DNA from: Cytophagales bacterium
GTDB taxonomy: Bacteria > Bacteroidota > Bacteroidia > Cytophagales > Cyclobacteriaceae
Direction of reading: 5' to 3'
Length of the DNA: 64,000 bases
Assembly: GCA_033344775.1 (NCBI GenBank)
Contig: JAWPMT010000002.1
Coordinates: 62,001-126,000 of the forward strand
Under the pieces are notes generated by a model. That model was not told where the DNA came from, did not search any database, and saw only the letters and a program-made list of their open reading frames with translations. The translations under genes and the position numbers were made by a program. How positions within the stretch are numbered: the first letter of the stretch is position 1; each line of letters begins with the position of its first letter. This document shows, piece by piece, positions 38,252 through 47,599 of this stretch.

Positions 38252-40687
38252 TCATTCATCCTTCAAAGATTTCGCGGGATCCGCCTTGGCAGCCATATAG
38301 GATTGCGAACCCATGGTCAACCAGGCAATGACCAGTGCCACGATTCCAGAGACGATGAATGTTAGGGGTTTTAGCGTGGTGCGATATTCGAAATCTGTCA
38401 ACCACTGATCCATAAAATAGTAGGAGATCGGAGCGGCAAGAACGAAGGCAATGATCACCAATTTGATGAACTCTTTGGACAACAAGGTGATGATACCTGC
38501 TATGGATGCGCCAAGCACTTTGCGAATGCCTATTTCTTTAGTGCGTTGTTCGGCAGTGAATGATGCCAGTCCAAAAAGCCCTAGACACGCAATGAAAATG
38601 GATAAGAAAGCAAACACACCGAATACATCGCCTGTTCGTTTTTCATTCTCATAGAGTGCCTTAAATTTCTGATCCAAAAAGCTGTAAGCAAAGGGTTGCC
38701 CGGGGACAACATCTTCCCAAGCTTGCTCAATGTGTGCTAATGTCCCATCTACATCACTTCCGCTAACCTTAAACATCGCTTGCCCATTCGCATGTTCATT
38801 CAAGTGAATGACAAGCGGCTCGATGCTGTTTTTTAACGATTGGTAATGGAAATCTTTCACCACACCGATGATGTTATAGCCGTCTATGGTAGGAGCGTCT
38901 TGTTCTCCTCCATAGGTGTATAGCTTGTCACTTAAAGCATCCTCATAGCCAAATAAACGCACAGCTGCTTCATTGATGAGCACAGCCGCTGAATCTGCCC
39001 CAAATGTTTTGGAGAAATTTCTTCCATCAAGCAATTCTATACCCATGGTACTAATAAAATCGTAATCAACGAACGCCTTTCGGATCACCTGACTTTCGTC
39101 AGAAGCTACCGCCGGACTTCTGAAATACAAGTCTGAATTGCTGTAGTTTCCAGTTACGGTAAAGTTGGTCATCGTATTACTGATGACTCCAGCATGTCGG
39201 ACAGACTCATTTTTAAAGGTGCTTGCCTGATCTCTTAACAGCCAGGTGTCTTCTACAATGATCACCTGATCTTTATCGTACCCTACTTTCTTATTTTGGA
39301 TATAGGAAAGTTGATCAAATACAATTGCTGTGCCGATGATCATGATGATCGATATGCTGAATTGAAATACAACCAGCGTGCTTCGAATAGCTCCACTTTT
39401 AAGTCCTTGAGCGATTTTTCCTTTCAATACTTGTACGGGTCGGAAGGAGCTGAGATAGAACGCTGGATAGCTTCCTGCAAATAACCCAACTGCGATCATA
39501 ATGATCAGCATCGGTATGATAAAGGAAGGGGAGAGTGCTGAACTCATTACCAGCGCCTTTCCGCTGATCTGATTGAAGGCAGGGAGTGTCAATACGGCCA
39601 ATCCATAAGCAAGGATGAAGGAGATCATGCTGAGAAGAATGGCTTCTGATAAGAATTGTCCGATGAGCTGTTGTCGGTAAGCACCCATTACTTTTCGAAT
39701 ACCGACCTCTTTGGCACGTTTAGCAGAACGAGCAGTAGATAGATTCATGAAATTGATACAGGCTAATAGCAGGATGAACAGTCCAACGGCACTAAAGATG
39801 TAGACGTATTTGATGTCGCCATTTGCTCCTATTTCGCCCTCCAGATTGGAGTGGAGGTGAATATCTGCCATGGGTGTCAAGGTGAAATTTAAGGCATTTC
39901 CACTTTCACGAAACTCATCCATGTTCATGTTCAGGAATTGACTGATTAGTGGCGCGCAGTAGCGATCAATCATGTCAGGGAATTTTGCTTCCAGACTTTC
40001 GGCCGTAGCCCCTTCTTTCAATTTGATATAAGTTGGGAAGTTTGTACTCAGCCAATGTCCACCTCGAACCCACTCAAACGTGCTCATCGAGAGTAACATG
40101 TCATGTCGCATGTGACTGCTGCCGGGTAGATCTGGGTATACCGCGGTTACTTCATAATCCGTTCGGTTGTCCAATACTACCGTTTCGCCCACGGGATTGA
40201 TATCACCAAATACTTTTTTAGCGATGGATTCACTGAGCGCAATGGTGTTAGGACGGACCAGGGCCGTTTTTGCGTTTCCGTGAATCAATTCCGTACCGAA
40301 AAATTCAAAGTAATTCGAGTCTGCTGTTAAAACGTATTCTTCTTTGAAAGTCTCCAGGTCATCCTTTTTGCGGATGAACCAAGTACTGTGTCCATTCAAC
40401 CGCACGGATTCCAGTACTTCAGGATAATCATTCACCAATGCGGCAGCGGTTGGCGAGCCCACTGTAGCAGAATTATGGTCCGTTCCATTCAATGTTGCAT
40501 GGAAATTGATCCGGTGGATCTTTTCCCATCCGGCGATGTGCTTATCATAGGAGAGTTCATCAACTACAAAAAGCGAGATTAGGATGAAGCTGGCCAGTCC
40601 GATGGACAATCCAAGGATATTGAGCAAAGAATAGAACTTATACCGAGCCAGGCTTCGTACAGCGATGTTGAAATAATTCTTGAACAT
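38252..40687 (-). CDS. ABC transporter permease, FtsX/MacB type
   Basis: 811 residues. N-terminal TM at about 20-45 (LLNILGLSIGLASFILISLFVV), a large periplasmic MacB_PCD domain, a central block of three TM segments (about 285-440) with the FtsX signature RAKEVGIRKVMGA, a second periplasmic domain, and a C-terminal FtsX block with RTKEIGIRKVLGA. So it is a double-FtsX protein, common in Cytophagales. These usually work with a separate ATPase in export or envelope signalling, but no ATPase gene is adjacent. Strongly similar along its length to the next gene, so a tandem duplicate. Confidence 0.9.
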   Translation of the reverse strand: MFKNYFNIAVRSLARYKFYSLLNILGLSIGLASFILISLFVVDELSYDKHIAGWEKIHRINFHATLNGTDHNSATVGSPTAAALVNDYPEVLESVRLNGHSTWFIRKKDDLETFKEEYVLTADSNYFEFFGTELIHGNAKTALVRPNTIALSESIAKKVFGDINPVGETVVLDNRTDYEVTAVYPDLPGSSHMRHDMLLSMSTFEWVRGGHWLSTNFPTYIKLKEGATAESLEAKFPDMIDRYCAPLISQFLNMNMDEFRESGNALNFTLTPMADIHLHSNLEGEIGANGDIKYVYIFSAVGLFILLLACINFMNLSTARSAKRAKEVGIRKVMGAYRQQLIGQFLSEAILLSMISFILAYGLAVLTLPAFNQISGKALVMSSALSPSFIIPMLIIMIAVGLFAGSYPAFYLSSFRPVQVLKGKIAQGLKSGAIRSTLVVFQFSISIIMIIGTAIVFDQLSYIQNKKVGYDKDQVIIVEDTWLLRDQASTFKNESVRHAGVISNTMTNFTVTGNYSNSDLYFRSPAVASDESQVIRKAFVDYDFISTMGIELLDGRNFSKTFGADSAAVLINEAAVRLFGYEDALSDKLYTYGGEQDAPTIDGYNIIGVVKDFHYQSLKNSIEPLVIHLNEHANGQAMFKVSGSDVDGTLAHIEQAWEDVVPGQPFAYSFLDQKFKALYENEKRTGDVFGVFAFLSIFIACLGLFGLASFTAEQRTKEIGIRKVLGASIAGIITLLSKEFIKLVIIAFVLAAPISYYFMDQWLTDFEYRTTLKPLTFIVSGIVALVIAWLTMGSQSYMAAKADPAKSLKDE

Positions 40688-40723
40688 GATAGTTGGGTTT
40701 GGAGGTGAATTAGTGAAATTCAG

Positions 40724-40838
40724 GAAAGATTTTTCGATTCATGGTATTTCAATCCATTCACCCTTGGATTTCCTAAAGGGAAGTGGCTATAACTCCCTTT
40801 AGGGGTGGGGTAGATATGAAATTCCGGAAAAATCTTTC
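40724..40838. repeat. MITE-like imperfect palindrome, about 115 bases
   Basis: Outer arms GAAAGATTTTTC (40724-40735) and GAAAAATCTTTC (40827-40838) are perfect 12-base inverted repeats. Inside, CCTAAAGGGA (40772-40781) and TCCCTTTAGG (40794-40803) are perfect 10-base arms with a 12-base loop. No coding capacity. A degenerate relative of the right half is seen at 55450-55512. Confidence 0.6.
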
Positions 40839-40865
40839 TTTCCATTATTTTAAATCTTTTAATAA

Positions 40866-43298
40866 TTATTCGTCTTTTAGAGAAGTAGCAGGATTGGCTT
40901 TCGCCGCCAAATAAGTTTGTGAACTCATGGTCAACCAGGCGATGAACAATGCCAGCACACCTGATACAAAGAAGGTCAGGGGCTTCAATTCCGTACGATA
41001 CTCAAATTCGGTCAACCACTCATTCATGAAGATGTAGGCCACAGGGGCAGCCAGTACAAAGGAGATAACTACCAACTTGATGAACTCTTTCGAAAGCAGA
41101 GCCAATATGCTGGGAACTGAAGCACCCAGTACTTTTCGGATACCAATCTCCTTTCTTCGTTGCTCAGCTGTGAAGGAGGCTAATCCATATAAACCCAAGC
41201 AGGCGATAAAGATGGATAAGAAGGCAAACACACCAAAGATGTCCCCAATCCGTTGTTCATTTTCGTAGATACGGTTGAATCGATCATCCAGGAAACTATA
41301 TTCGAATGGTTGGCTTGGCGCGAACTGTTCCCAGGTTTGCTCCAAAGAAGCGATTGTTTGATCTATATTGTTCGCACTCAGCTTGAATGATGCAAAGCCT
41401 CTTCTTTCATCCAGTGTAAATACCAACGGATCTATGGCCTTTTTCATTGAGTTGAAATGGAAATCTTTAACGATACCGATAATTTGAAAGGTGATCGTTT
41501 CCGGGGTTTCTCTGGAGCCTCCAAATGTGGAGATGTATTCACCAATTGGCTTTTCATACCCTAGTTGAGCAACCGCCGCTTCATTGATCAGCACCTTCGT
41601 TGTGTCTGCTGGGAACTCAGCCGAGAAATTTCGACCTTCCGTGATTTCCATTCCCAACGTTTCCATGTAATCCAGATCAATACCGTAGTTGTTGAAAACA
41701 TAGGTATTTCCAGTGCCTGTAGTTTTACCAGCAAACCAGGCGTTGTTATTATTGGTCGTGCCCACGGGTAAGAAATTGGCAATGGTTCCGGATATGATAT
41801 TGCTGTTGCGCAAAGCCTCTGTTTTAAAGGCATTAATGTTGTCATCCAACAGCCAGGCATCGTGGATCATGATCACCTGATCTTTGTCAAAGCCCAATTT
41901 TTTGTTCTGGATATAATTCAACTGATCGAAAACGATGGCCGTACCTACGATCATGATGATGGAAATACTGAATTGTAGAACCACTAATACACTGCGAATA
42001 CCACCGCTTTTCATGCCCAGGTTCAATTTTCCTTTCAGCACTTCTACAGGCTTGAAACGTGACAAGTACAAGGCGGGGTAGCTACCTGCCAACATGCCTA
42101 CGACCACCATGATGATGATCATGGTTCCCAGAAAAACGGGGGAGAAGAGTTGACCCATCGCCAGGGTCTTGTCCGACAGCTCTTCAAATAGGGGCAGTAC
42201 TGCAGACGATAAAGCGACAGAGATACCGAATGCGATCAGGCAGATCAATATGGCCTCGGCCAGGAATTGTTTGATCAGATTTGAACGATAAGCACCCATG
42301 GTTTTGCGAACCCCTACTTCCTTGGCTCTGCTGGCAGATCGGGCTGTGGCCAGATTCATGAAGTTGATGCATGCCAAAAGCAAAATGAAAATAGCAACGG
42401 CCGAAAAGATGTAGACATACTTCATGTCGCCATTGGCTTCAATGTCTCCCAGCTTGGCGGAATGTAGATGGATGTCTTTCATGGGGAAAAGTGTATACCC
42501 AGCTTTGTTACCCGCTTCATAGAACTCTTCCAGACTCGCACCCATGAATTGTTCCACCTCAGGGCCGATGTATTTTTCAATCAATGCCGGGAATTTTGCG
42601 TTAATGGTGTTCGGGTCAGTACCAGGTTGTAGCTTTAAGTAGGTCTGAAAATTAAAGCTCATCCACTGTGTCATGCGGGCTTCTTCCAGTCCTTCCATAG
42701 ATAGAATCAAATCCCAGTGCATGTGCGATTGACTGGGCATGTCGGCGAAAATACCAGTCACTTCATAGTCGGTTCGGTTGTCCAGGCTGACCTCTTGTCC
42801 AATTGGGTCTTCATCACCGAAAATCTTTTTAGCTACGCTTTCACTAATGGCAATGGTGTTAGGGCGCTCCAGCATGGTAGCAACGTCGCCACTGATTACC
42901 TTGAAATCAAAGAATTGAAAAAAGTTCGGGTCGGCAAACGTCACCAGTTCTTCTTTGAAGTTCTGGTTGTTTTTCTTCCATTTGATCAATCGATCTCCCT
43001 GTCCGCGCAGACGGACTGTTTCTGTAACCTCTGGAAACTCACTTTTCATCGTAGCTGCAGCTGGGACACTGGCAAGTGCCGTGTTGAAATCACTGCCATT
43101 GATATTACCAGCAAAATCCATGCGGTAGATGTGCTCCAGATCACTGTGCATCTGATCATAGCTCATTTCATCCTGCACATATACAGCGATCAGGATGAAG
43201 CAACTCAGGCCGATGGATAGCCCCAGGATATTGATCAGGGAGTAAAACGAATGCTTGCGTAGGTTACGTAATGCGGTGGTGACGTAGTTCTTAAACAT
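40866..43298 (-). CDS. ABC transporter permease, FtsX/MacB type (paralogue)
   Basis: 810 residues from ATG 43298 (MFKNYVTTALRN), which matches the start of its neighbour; an upstream ATG adds 32 unrelated residues. Same layout: TM at about 20-45, MacB_PCD, FtsX block with RAKEVGVRKTMGA, second periplasmic domain, FtsX block with RRKEIGIRKVLGA. The two differ most in the periplasmic domains (for example around residues 500-560), as expected if they bind different partners. The 178-base gap to its neighbour holds the palindromic element. No ATPase nearby. Confidence 0.9.
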   Translation of the reverse strand: MFKNYVTTALRNLRKHSFYSLINILGLSIGLSCFILIAVYVQDEMSYDQMHSDLEHIYRMDFAGNINGSDFNTALASVPAAATMKSEFPEVTETVRLRGQGDRLIKWKKNNQNFKEELVTFADPNFFQFFDFKVISGDVATMLERPNTIAISESVAKKIFGDEDPIGQEVSLDNRTDYEVTGIFADMPSQSHMHWDLILSMEGLEEARMTQWMSFNFQTYLKLQPGTDPNTINAKFPALIEKYIGPEVEQFMGASLEEFYEAGNKAGYTLFPMKDIHLHSAKLGDIEANGDMKYVYIFSAVAIFILLLACINFMNLATARSASRAKEVGVRKTMGAYRSNLIKQFLAEAILICLIAFGISVALSSAVLPLFEELSDKTLAMGQLFSPVFLGTMIIIMVVVGMLAGSYPALYLSRFKPVEVLKGKLNLGMKSGGIRSVLVVLQFSISIIMIVGTAIVFDQLNYIQNKKLGFDKDQVIMIHDAWLLDDNINAFKTEALRNSNIISGTIANFLPVGTTNNNNAWFAGKTTGTGNTYVFNNYGIDLDYMETLGMEITEGRNFSAEFPADTTKVLINEAAVAQLGYEKPIGEYISTFGGSRETPETITFQIIGIVKDFHFNSMKKAIDPLVFTLDERRGFASFKLSANNIDQTIASLEQTWEQFAPSQPFEYSFLDDRFNRIYENEQRIGDIFGVFAFLSIFIACLGLYGLASFTAEQRRKEIGIRKVLGASVPSILALLSKEFIKLVVISFVLAAPVAYIFMNEWLTEFEYRTELKPLTFFVSGVLALFIAWLTMSSQTYLAAKANPATSLKDE

Positions 43299-43675
43299 GA
43301 TAGTTTTTGAGTTTTTTGACCTTTGATTATGCATGAGATGCCAAAGTCTCTCAAAAGGTTGCATCGGTAATGCATAATTACTGGTATTATACACTACTTG
43401 GCATTACAAGGTTGTGTTTTTATTAAAAATAATCCTCATTCTCGAAGAATTTGATTCAGATTCCCGTCTGGGGGAATCAAATTCTATCGGGAATCTGCGT
43501 AGCTAGACGATATTGACTTTTTCTAAGAAATGATGAAACTGATAATAGAATAAGGTCTTGGACTTAATACTATGGAGGGTTTTTTGGAAATTTTTAGAGA
43601 AACCTATTAGATATCTTCATTGAGACTATTTGAAATCTTATAAATTTAATTAAGAAGAAAGTAGAAATCCCTGGA
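43299..43675. other. 377-base gap with interleaved inverted repeats
   Basis: No gene seen. GAATTTGATTC (43447-43457) pairs with GAATCAAATTC (43474-43484); AGATTCCCG (43458-43466) pairs with CGGGAATCT (43488-43496), so the two helices interleave. GATTCCC (43459-43465) can instead pair with GGGAATC (43472-43478). The rest is AT-rich, and is likely the leader and promoter region of the minus-strand permease gene. Confidence 0.6.
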
Positions 43676-44563
43676 TTAAGTCTTACAATTACCCGCCGGC
43701 AACACCTCAAAATCACCTTCATCATACTGCTGCAGTACATTGAAAGCATCTCTGGTATTTTCCCAGCCTAATTTTTGTTTCGCATATGAAGCATCATATA
43801 CTCTGTCGATGGATTGTGGAAGGACCCAGCCTCGGCGATCAAATTCCTGAGCTAGTTCAGGCTGTCTTTTTCGGATGACAGCAGGTGCATCGTGATACAA
43901 TTCCTCACAATTCTCAGGAAGAAAAGGGGTACTTCCCGAAATCACGAATACATCATACGGATTTTCATCGGAAGTGGTGGCTGCTAATAAATGAGCAGAA
44001 GCTACATCCCGGTAATCTACTCCACGATGCAAGCGATAAACGGCCATAGTAGGAGCAGGCTCTGGAAAGCAACGAGACATACGGATTACCCGTATTTTGA
44101 GTTGATTACTAGCCAATGATTTCAGCAAGTTTTCAGCTTCTACTTTGGTGCGATGGTAGATCGTTCTGGGCTGAGGAATAGTCGATTCTGTGATCCAGGT
44201 GGAGGTATCGTTTCCGAAGTTGGCATAACCATAAAGTGCGGTCGTGCTGGTAAAAATCAATTGTTTGACACCCGTGGCCATGGCCGCTTCACAGATTTTT
44301 TGCGTGGCTTCAACATTGATTTGATGGAATTTTATGTCGGTAGCCACACCAGCGTGGGGCGCATGGAGAGCAGCAGCATGGTACACTGTGGTTGCTCCTT
44401 CAAAGAGCTGAAGCATGGCTTCTTTATTAGTAATATCTTGAATGTGTGTGGTGGCAGAGGAAGGAGATAAGTCAATGCCGGTGACTTGAGCGTGTTGACT
44501 CAATTGCCAATGCAGCGCCCGGCCAATTCGGCCACTGCTTCCTGTGATCACTACTTTTTCCAT
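43676..44563 (-). CDS. NAD-dependent epimerase/dehydratase (extended SDR)
   Basis: 295 residues. Rossmann start VVITGSSGRIGRAL (GxxGxxG), VYHAAALHAPH, ending the NAD site at FTSTTALYG; active-site Tyr and Lys in IYHRTKVEAE (YxxxK). The substrate half is of nucleotide-sugar epimerase type but shorter than usual. Substrate not known; no sugar-pathway genes are near. Stands alone. Confidence 0.88.
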   Translation of the reverse strand: MEKVVITGSSGRIGRALHWQLSQHAQVTGIDLSPSSATTHIQDITNKEAMLQLFEGATTVYHAAALHAPHAGVATDIKFHQINVEATQKICEAAMATGVKQLIFTSTTALYGYANFGNDTSTWITESTIPQPRTIYHRTKVEAENLLKSLASNQLKIRVIRMSRCFPEPAPTMAVYRLHRGVDYRDVASAHLLAATTSDENPYDVFVISGSTPFLPENCEELYHDAPAVIRKRQPELAQEFDRRGWVLPQSIDRVYDASYAKQKLGWENTRDAFNVLQQYDEGDFEVLPAGNCKT

Positions 44564-44664
44564 GTAGCTAAGTTAAGCCTTACTCGATCTGGAAGACCTA
44601 AGCATTTATGAGAATATTGCTTCTATATAAGTCCTAACATGAAGATGATATTTATGGCTTTTTG

Positions 44665-44727
44665 AAAGTTTGTGAGGACACAAACTTTGGCGGAGCGTGT
44701 ATGAAAGTTTATGGGGACACAAACTTT
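44665..44727. repeat. Two tandem near-identical hairpins, 39-base period
   Basis: AAAGTTTGTG (44665-44674) with CACAAACTTT (44679-44688), loop AGGA; then AAAGTTTATG (44704-44713) with CACAAACTTT (44718-44727), loop GGGA, one mismatch. The spacers after each copy are also alike (GGCGGAG and AGCGAGAG). It lies just past the stop of the metallopeptidase gene and upstream of the epimerase gene, so it may fold in the mRNA of the former. Confidence 0.6.
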
Positions 44728-44736
44728 AGCGAGAGG

Positions 44737-45693
44737 TTAATGCTGCACCAGCAAATGATCAGTATTGAACAAATCATCAAAGTAGGCAGATTTCCATTCA
44801 GGATTTACTGCTTTGATCAGCATGGCTTCGGCAGCGCCTAAGGCGTAGAAATAAACCCTTTTACTTTCATTGATAGGAGTGTCTTCAAGGCTAGCTAAGA
44901 TCTTTGACTGATAATCTTCAAGATAACTGACTAATTCACTTTTTTCAAATCGGTCTTGTTCAATCTGATCGAAGCTTTCAATCCAATAGGTAAGTATAGA
45001 GAGCTCCTGGAATCGTGCAAAACCTTCCTGCCAGAGCTGCAGGTTCAAATAACGATAGTGTTCCTCCCCAATGATCGTTTTCAGTTCTTCTTTTAGCTTT
45101 TTGTGCCTGACGAGTACCTCCTCTATTGAGGAATTTTCATATAGGCTCAACAGGTTTTTTGCCATATCATTGATCTTTGAGATCACACCAGCCTCCTCAT
45201 AAGGAAAAGGATGGTTCAACATCCACATACCAGTCTGATCTCCTTTGTCCAGATTCAATGATTTTTGTGCGGCATAGTAGTTTGGATGTGAGAACTGTAA
45301 TTGATGGAAGTGCTCGTGCAGTAAAGTGATCGTCCAGGCCAATGGAGACTTATTGGTGTTTTCGGGAGTGCCGATAATGATTGTCGGCTGATAGTTAATG
45401 AAAGGGAAAGTGGCCAGAAAGTGCTTATTCATGGTTGCAGAACGAGAAGGAATCCCGTCACAGCTATCCTGAAAAGTGGAATCGGTGTAAGACGTGTTGA
45501 AAAGGTATTCACGTTCATCATCAACCAGTAATAAATGCCCCGGGACCTCTTTCCAGGAGGGCCAATAGCTGTCGTAAAGGTGATCAGCGACGGATCGATA
45601 GGTTTCAATCAAAACCTGTTGTTTCGTGTCGGGACATTGGGACAATAGCCAGCACGGCAACATGTTTACTAGAATGATCATGGCATTTCGCAT
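44737..45693 (-). CDS. Putative exported metallopeptidase with HEHFH motif
   Basis: 318 residues, not matched to a named family. A short signal-like N-terminus (MIILVNMLPCWLLSQC) suggests export. LLHEHFHQLQ at about residues 125-134 is a HEXXH zinc motif, and WQEGFARFQE about 85 residues later could supply the third ligand Glu, as in gluzincin-like enzymes. The rest is helical. An enzyme role is inferred from the motif only. Followed by two hairpin repeats on the DNA. Confidence 0.65.
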   Translation of the reverse strand: MRNAMIILVNMLPCWLLSQCPDTKQQVLIETYRSVADHLYDSYWPSWKEVPGHLLLVDDEREYLFNTSYTDSTFQDSCDGIPSRSATMNKHFLATFPFINYQPTIIIGTPENTNKSPLAWTITLLHEHFHQLQFSHPNYYAAQKSLNLDKGDQTGMWMLNHPFPYEEAGVISKINDMAKNLLSLYENSSIEEVLVRHKKLKEELKTIIGEEHYRYLNLQLWQEGFARFQELSILTYWIESFDQIEQDRFEKSELVSYLEDYQSKILASLEDTPINESKRVYFYALGAAEAMLIKAVNPEWKSAYFDDLFNTDHLLVQH

Positions 45694-45861
45694 GATGCAA
45701 GACTAGTCCTTTGAACAGAGGAGCAGGGTTAAGCAGCGTTAATGAGTGTTAATCACACACTTAACCGAGATCGAGTATAATAATCTAATGAAAAGCTATT
45801 TTAGAGGTCTGGCTACAATGATTTCCGAATTATGCTTATTTTGCTGACAAATACGACTATT

Positions 45862-46212
45862 ATGAAAAAGCAACTTGTATTCACGCTCACCCTTTGTGCA
45901 GTCTTATTCACTGTTTTTTCGTTTAAAGCAGTTCCTCAAGAGCCAAAAGCCACCGTGTCTGGCAGTACAATCATTGAAGGAGGAAATGAGGAAAATCTCT
46001 TCATGGTTGGAAGGCAAACCGACTTCAAACTATGGCATCAAGAAGGGAGTGCGGTAGTGACCATTAAATTCGAATACCAGGGCGAGCATCTGGAAACGAC
46101 GCTGAAACCAGGTAACGAAATCCGGTTATTGGCTGATAAAGGGTTTGTTTCGGCCTCTATACCCAGGGGAAGTGAAACTGCGGCTGTACATTGGACGCTT
46201 TACAATCGTTAG
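45862..46212 (+). CDS. Small exported protein of unknown function
   Basis: 116 residues from ATG 45862 (MKKQLVFTLTLCAVLFTVFSF), which begins a clear signal peptide; an ATG 10 codons earlier would spoil it. The mature part (about 90 residues) is predicted beta-rich (AVVTIKFEYQGEHLETTLKPG). No cysteine after processing, no known motif. Convergent with the NTF2-like gene, 12 bases apart. Function unknown. Confidence 0.7.
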   Translation: MKKQLVFTLTLCAVLFTVFSFKAVPQEPKATVSGSTIIEGGNEENLFMVGRQTDFKLWHQEGSAVVTIKFEYQGEHLETTLKPGNEIRLLADKGFVSASIPRGSETAAVHWTLYNR

Positions 46213-46224
46213 GATATCCGTAAT

Positions 46225-46707
46225 TCATTCGATATTGCCATCGTGGAATCCGGCTCTCTTCCACTGATCATTTTCCATTACCCATAGGTGTGTAACTCGG
46301 AATTTCTTATCGAAGGGAACTTCATTTTCTTCCCCTTTTGAAAAGACCACTCCATTAACCAGGGCCACTTGATCATAAAAAGTCAATGTAATGTCTGTCA
46401 TGCCATATTCGGTGATGACGAGTGCTTTGGTGTCTAATTTAGTTTTTCTGCTACGGATGTAATTCAACCAAACTTTCTTCGTATAGGGAGCTGATGATCC
46501 ATTGGTATGCATGTACCTGTCAGCGAGTAATGGGTCTAGTTGATTAGCATCGGCTTTCTTGAAATAGAGGTTAAATAGGTCAATGGTTCTCAGTAAACTG
46601 ATGGTCTTTTCTTCAATTTCTTCGTCGGCAGTTAGGTCTTGTGCCATGGTTGGAAGAGTGATGATTGAAATCGTAAAGATAAAAAAGAGGATCAGGCTAC
46701 TTTTCAT
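46225..46707 (-). CDS. Exported NTF2-like (DUF4440-type) protein
   Basis: 160 residues. Signal peptide (ILFFIFTISIITLPTMAQ), then an NTF2-like cone fold: FNLYFKKADANQLDPLLADRY, YMHTNGSSAPYTKKVWLNYI, VALVNGVVFS and VTHLWVMENDQWKRAGFHDG. Proteins like this often bind small ligands in the envelope; the ligand is unknown. A terminator of the upstream lipoprotein gene lies just before its start. Confidence 0.8.
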   Translation of the reverse strand: MKSSLILFFIFTISIITLPTMAQDLTADEEIEEKTISLLRTIDLFNLYFKKADANQLDPLLADRYMHTNGSSAPYTKKVWLNYIRSRKTKLDTKALVITEYGMTDITLTFYDQVALVNGVVFSKGEENEVPFDKKFRVTHLWVMENDQWKRAGFHDGNIE

Positions 46708-46742
46708 GATTCGAAAGGTTAAATAAGTTTATGATATAGACA

Positions 46743-46774
46743 TAAAAAAACCTCCGCAATTATTTACGGAGGTT
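46743..46774 (-). terminator. Terminator of the 46799 lipoprotein gene
   Basis: AACCTCCG (46749-46756) and CGGAGGTT (46767-46774) form a perfect 8-base stem with a 10-base loop; the minus strand continues with more T, giving a run of seven. Confidence 0.85.
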
Positions 46775-46798
46775 ATCTTTTTTCGATGTTGACTCCTG

Positions 46799-47599
46799 CT
46801 ATTCGGCAAGTGTTACCGTACGTTCAACTGAGTTGAAAGGACCAGGGATCAGATTGCCCGCTGCATCGATCAATTCCAGTTTCACTTTCAATTCCCCCAG
46901 TGGAGCATTGTTAATGTACATTGGTTTCCACTCGGTGATCAGGAATTCCTCACCATTGATGGTTGCTCGTACTTTGTTGCCATCGGCAGAAATCTCAGTG
47001 TTCAACAAGTAGAAATCAAGCATGACTTTTTTCGTATCTGCCCCGGAGTAGGTCCCCTTAGGACGACTGTAGAACATATGTTGCGCAGAGAAGTCTACTT
47101 CCAGGGTTTCTTCAGGCTCCCCAACGGTTACTGCGTCGACCCAAAAGGCATCCGGATTTTTTACACTTTCATGATAAGACCTGGAAAGGAAAGCCAACAG
47201 GACATAATTTCCTTCTTCCATTGGCTTCTCGAAGGAGGGGGCGTAGTGTGCGGAATAAGGCCCATTATTCACGATGAAGTGGATGTGTTGTCCTTTGCCA
47301 GAGTTGGCAATTCCTCGCGTAGTTGCTCCTTCAGTCTGAACACCTAGTTCATAGTCACTCACTTCAAAATCAAACTTGGCATTGAACCCATCATCTGATT
47401 TGGTGATGTCCATTGAGCCCAAATTCAGCTTTGCATTCTCATAGGCTGGAGAAGCAGGAACGTCATCGGTCAGGGTGATTTTTGGCGCGGGCTCGGTTTT
47501 AGCTTCGGCGGATTCCTCGGAGGTTGATTTGCCAGGACCGCAAGCAATCATGAAGAATGATAATATGACACTTAGGAAGGTGAATTTTCTGGTATTCAT
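46799..47599 (-). CDS. Lipoprotein of unknown function, Cytophagales type
   Basis: 266 residues from ATG 47599 (MNTRKFTFLSVILSFFMIACG), a lipobox signal; the frame is open 39 codons upstream but without sense. The mature part has a Glu/Ala-rich linker, then a beta-rich domain with GQHIHFIVNNGPYSAHY and NYVLLAFLSRSYHESVK. The His-rich strand looks like a binding site. Proteins of this kind are sometimes annotated phosphopeptide-binding; I cannot confirm that from sequence. Own terminator. Confidence 0.75.
   Translation of the reverse strand: MNTRKFTFLSVILSFFMIACGPGKSTSEESAEAKTEPAPKITLTDDVPASPAYENAKLNLGSMDITKSDDGFNAKFDFEVSDYELGVQTEGATTRGIANSGKGQHIHFIVNNGPYSAHYAPSFEKPMEEGNYVLLAFLSRSYHESVKNPDAFWVDAVTVGEPEETLEVDFSAQHMFYSRPKGTYSGADTKKVMLDFYLLNTEISADGNKVRATINGEEFLITEWKPMYINNAPLGELKVKLELIDAAGNLIPGPFNSVERTVTLAE

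Noticed and set aside
44665-44727. Possible CRISPR-like array
   Set aside because: Only two units, each an internal palindrome with spacer-like parts that are themselves similar; no cas genes anywhere.
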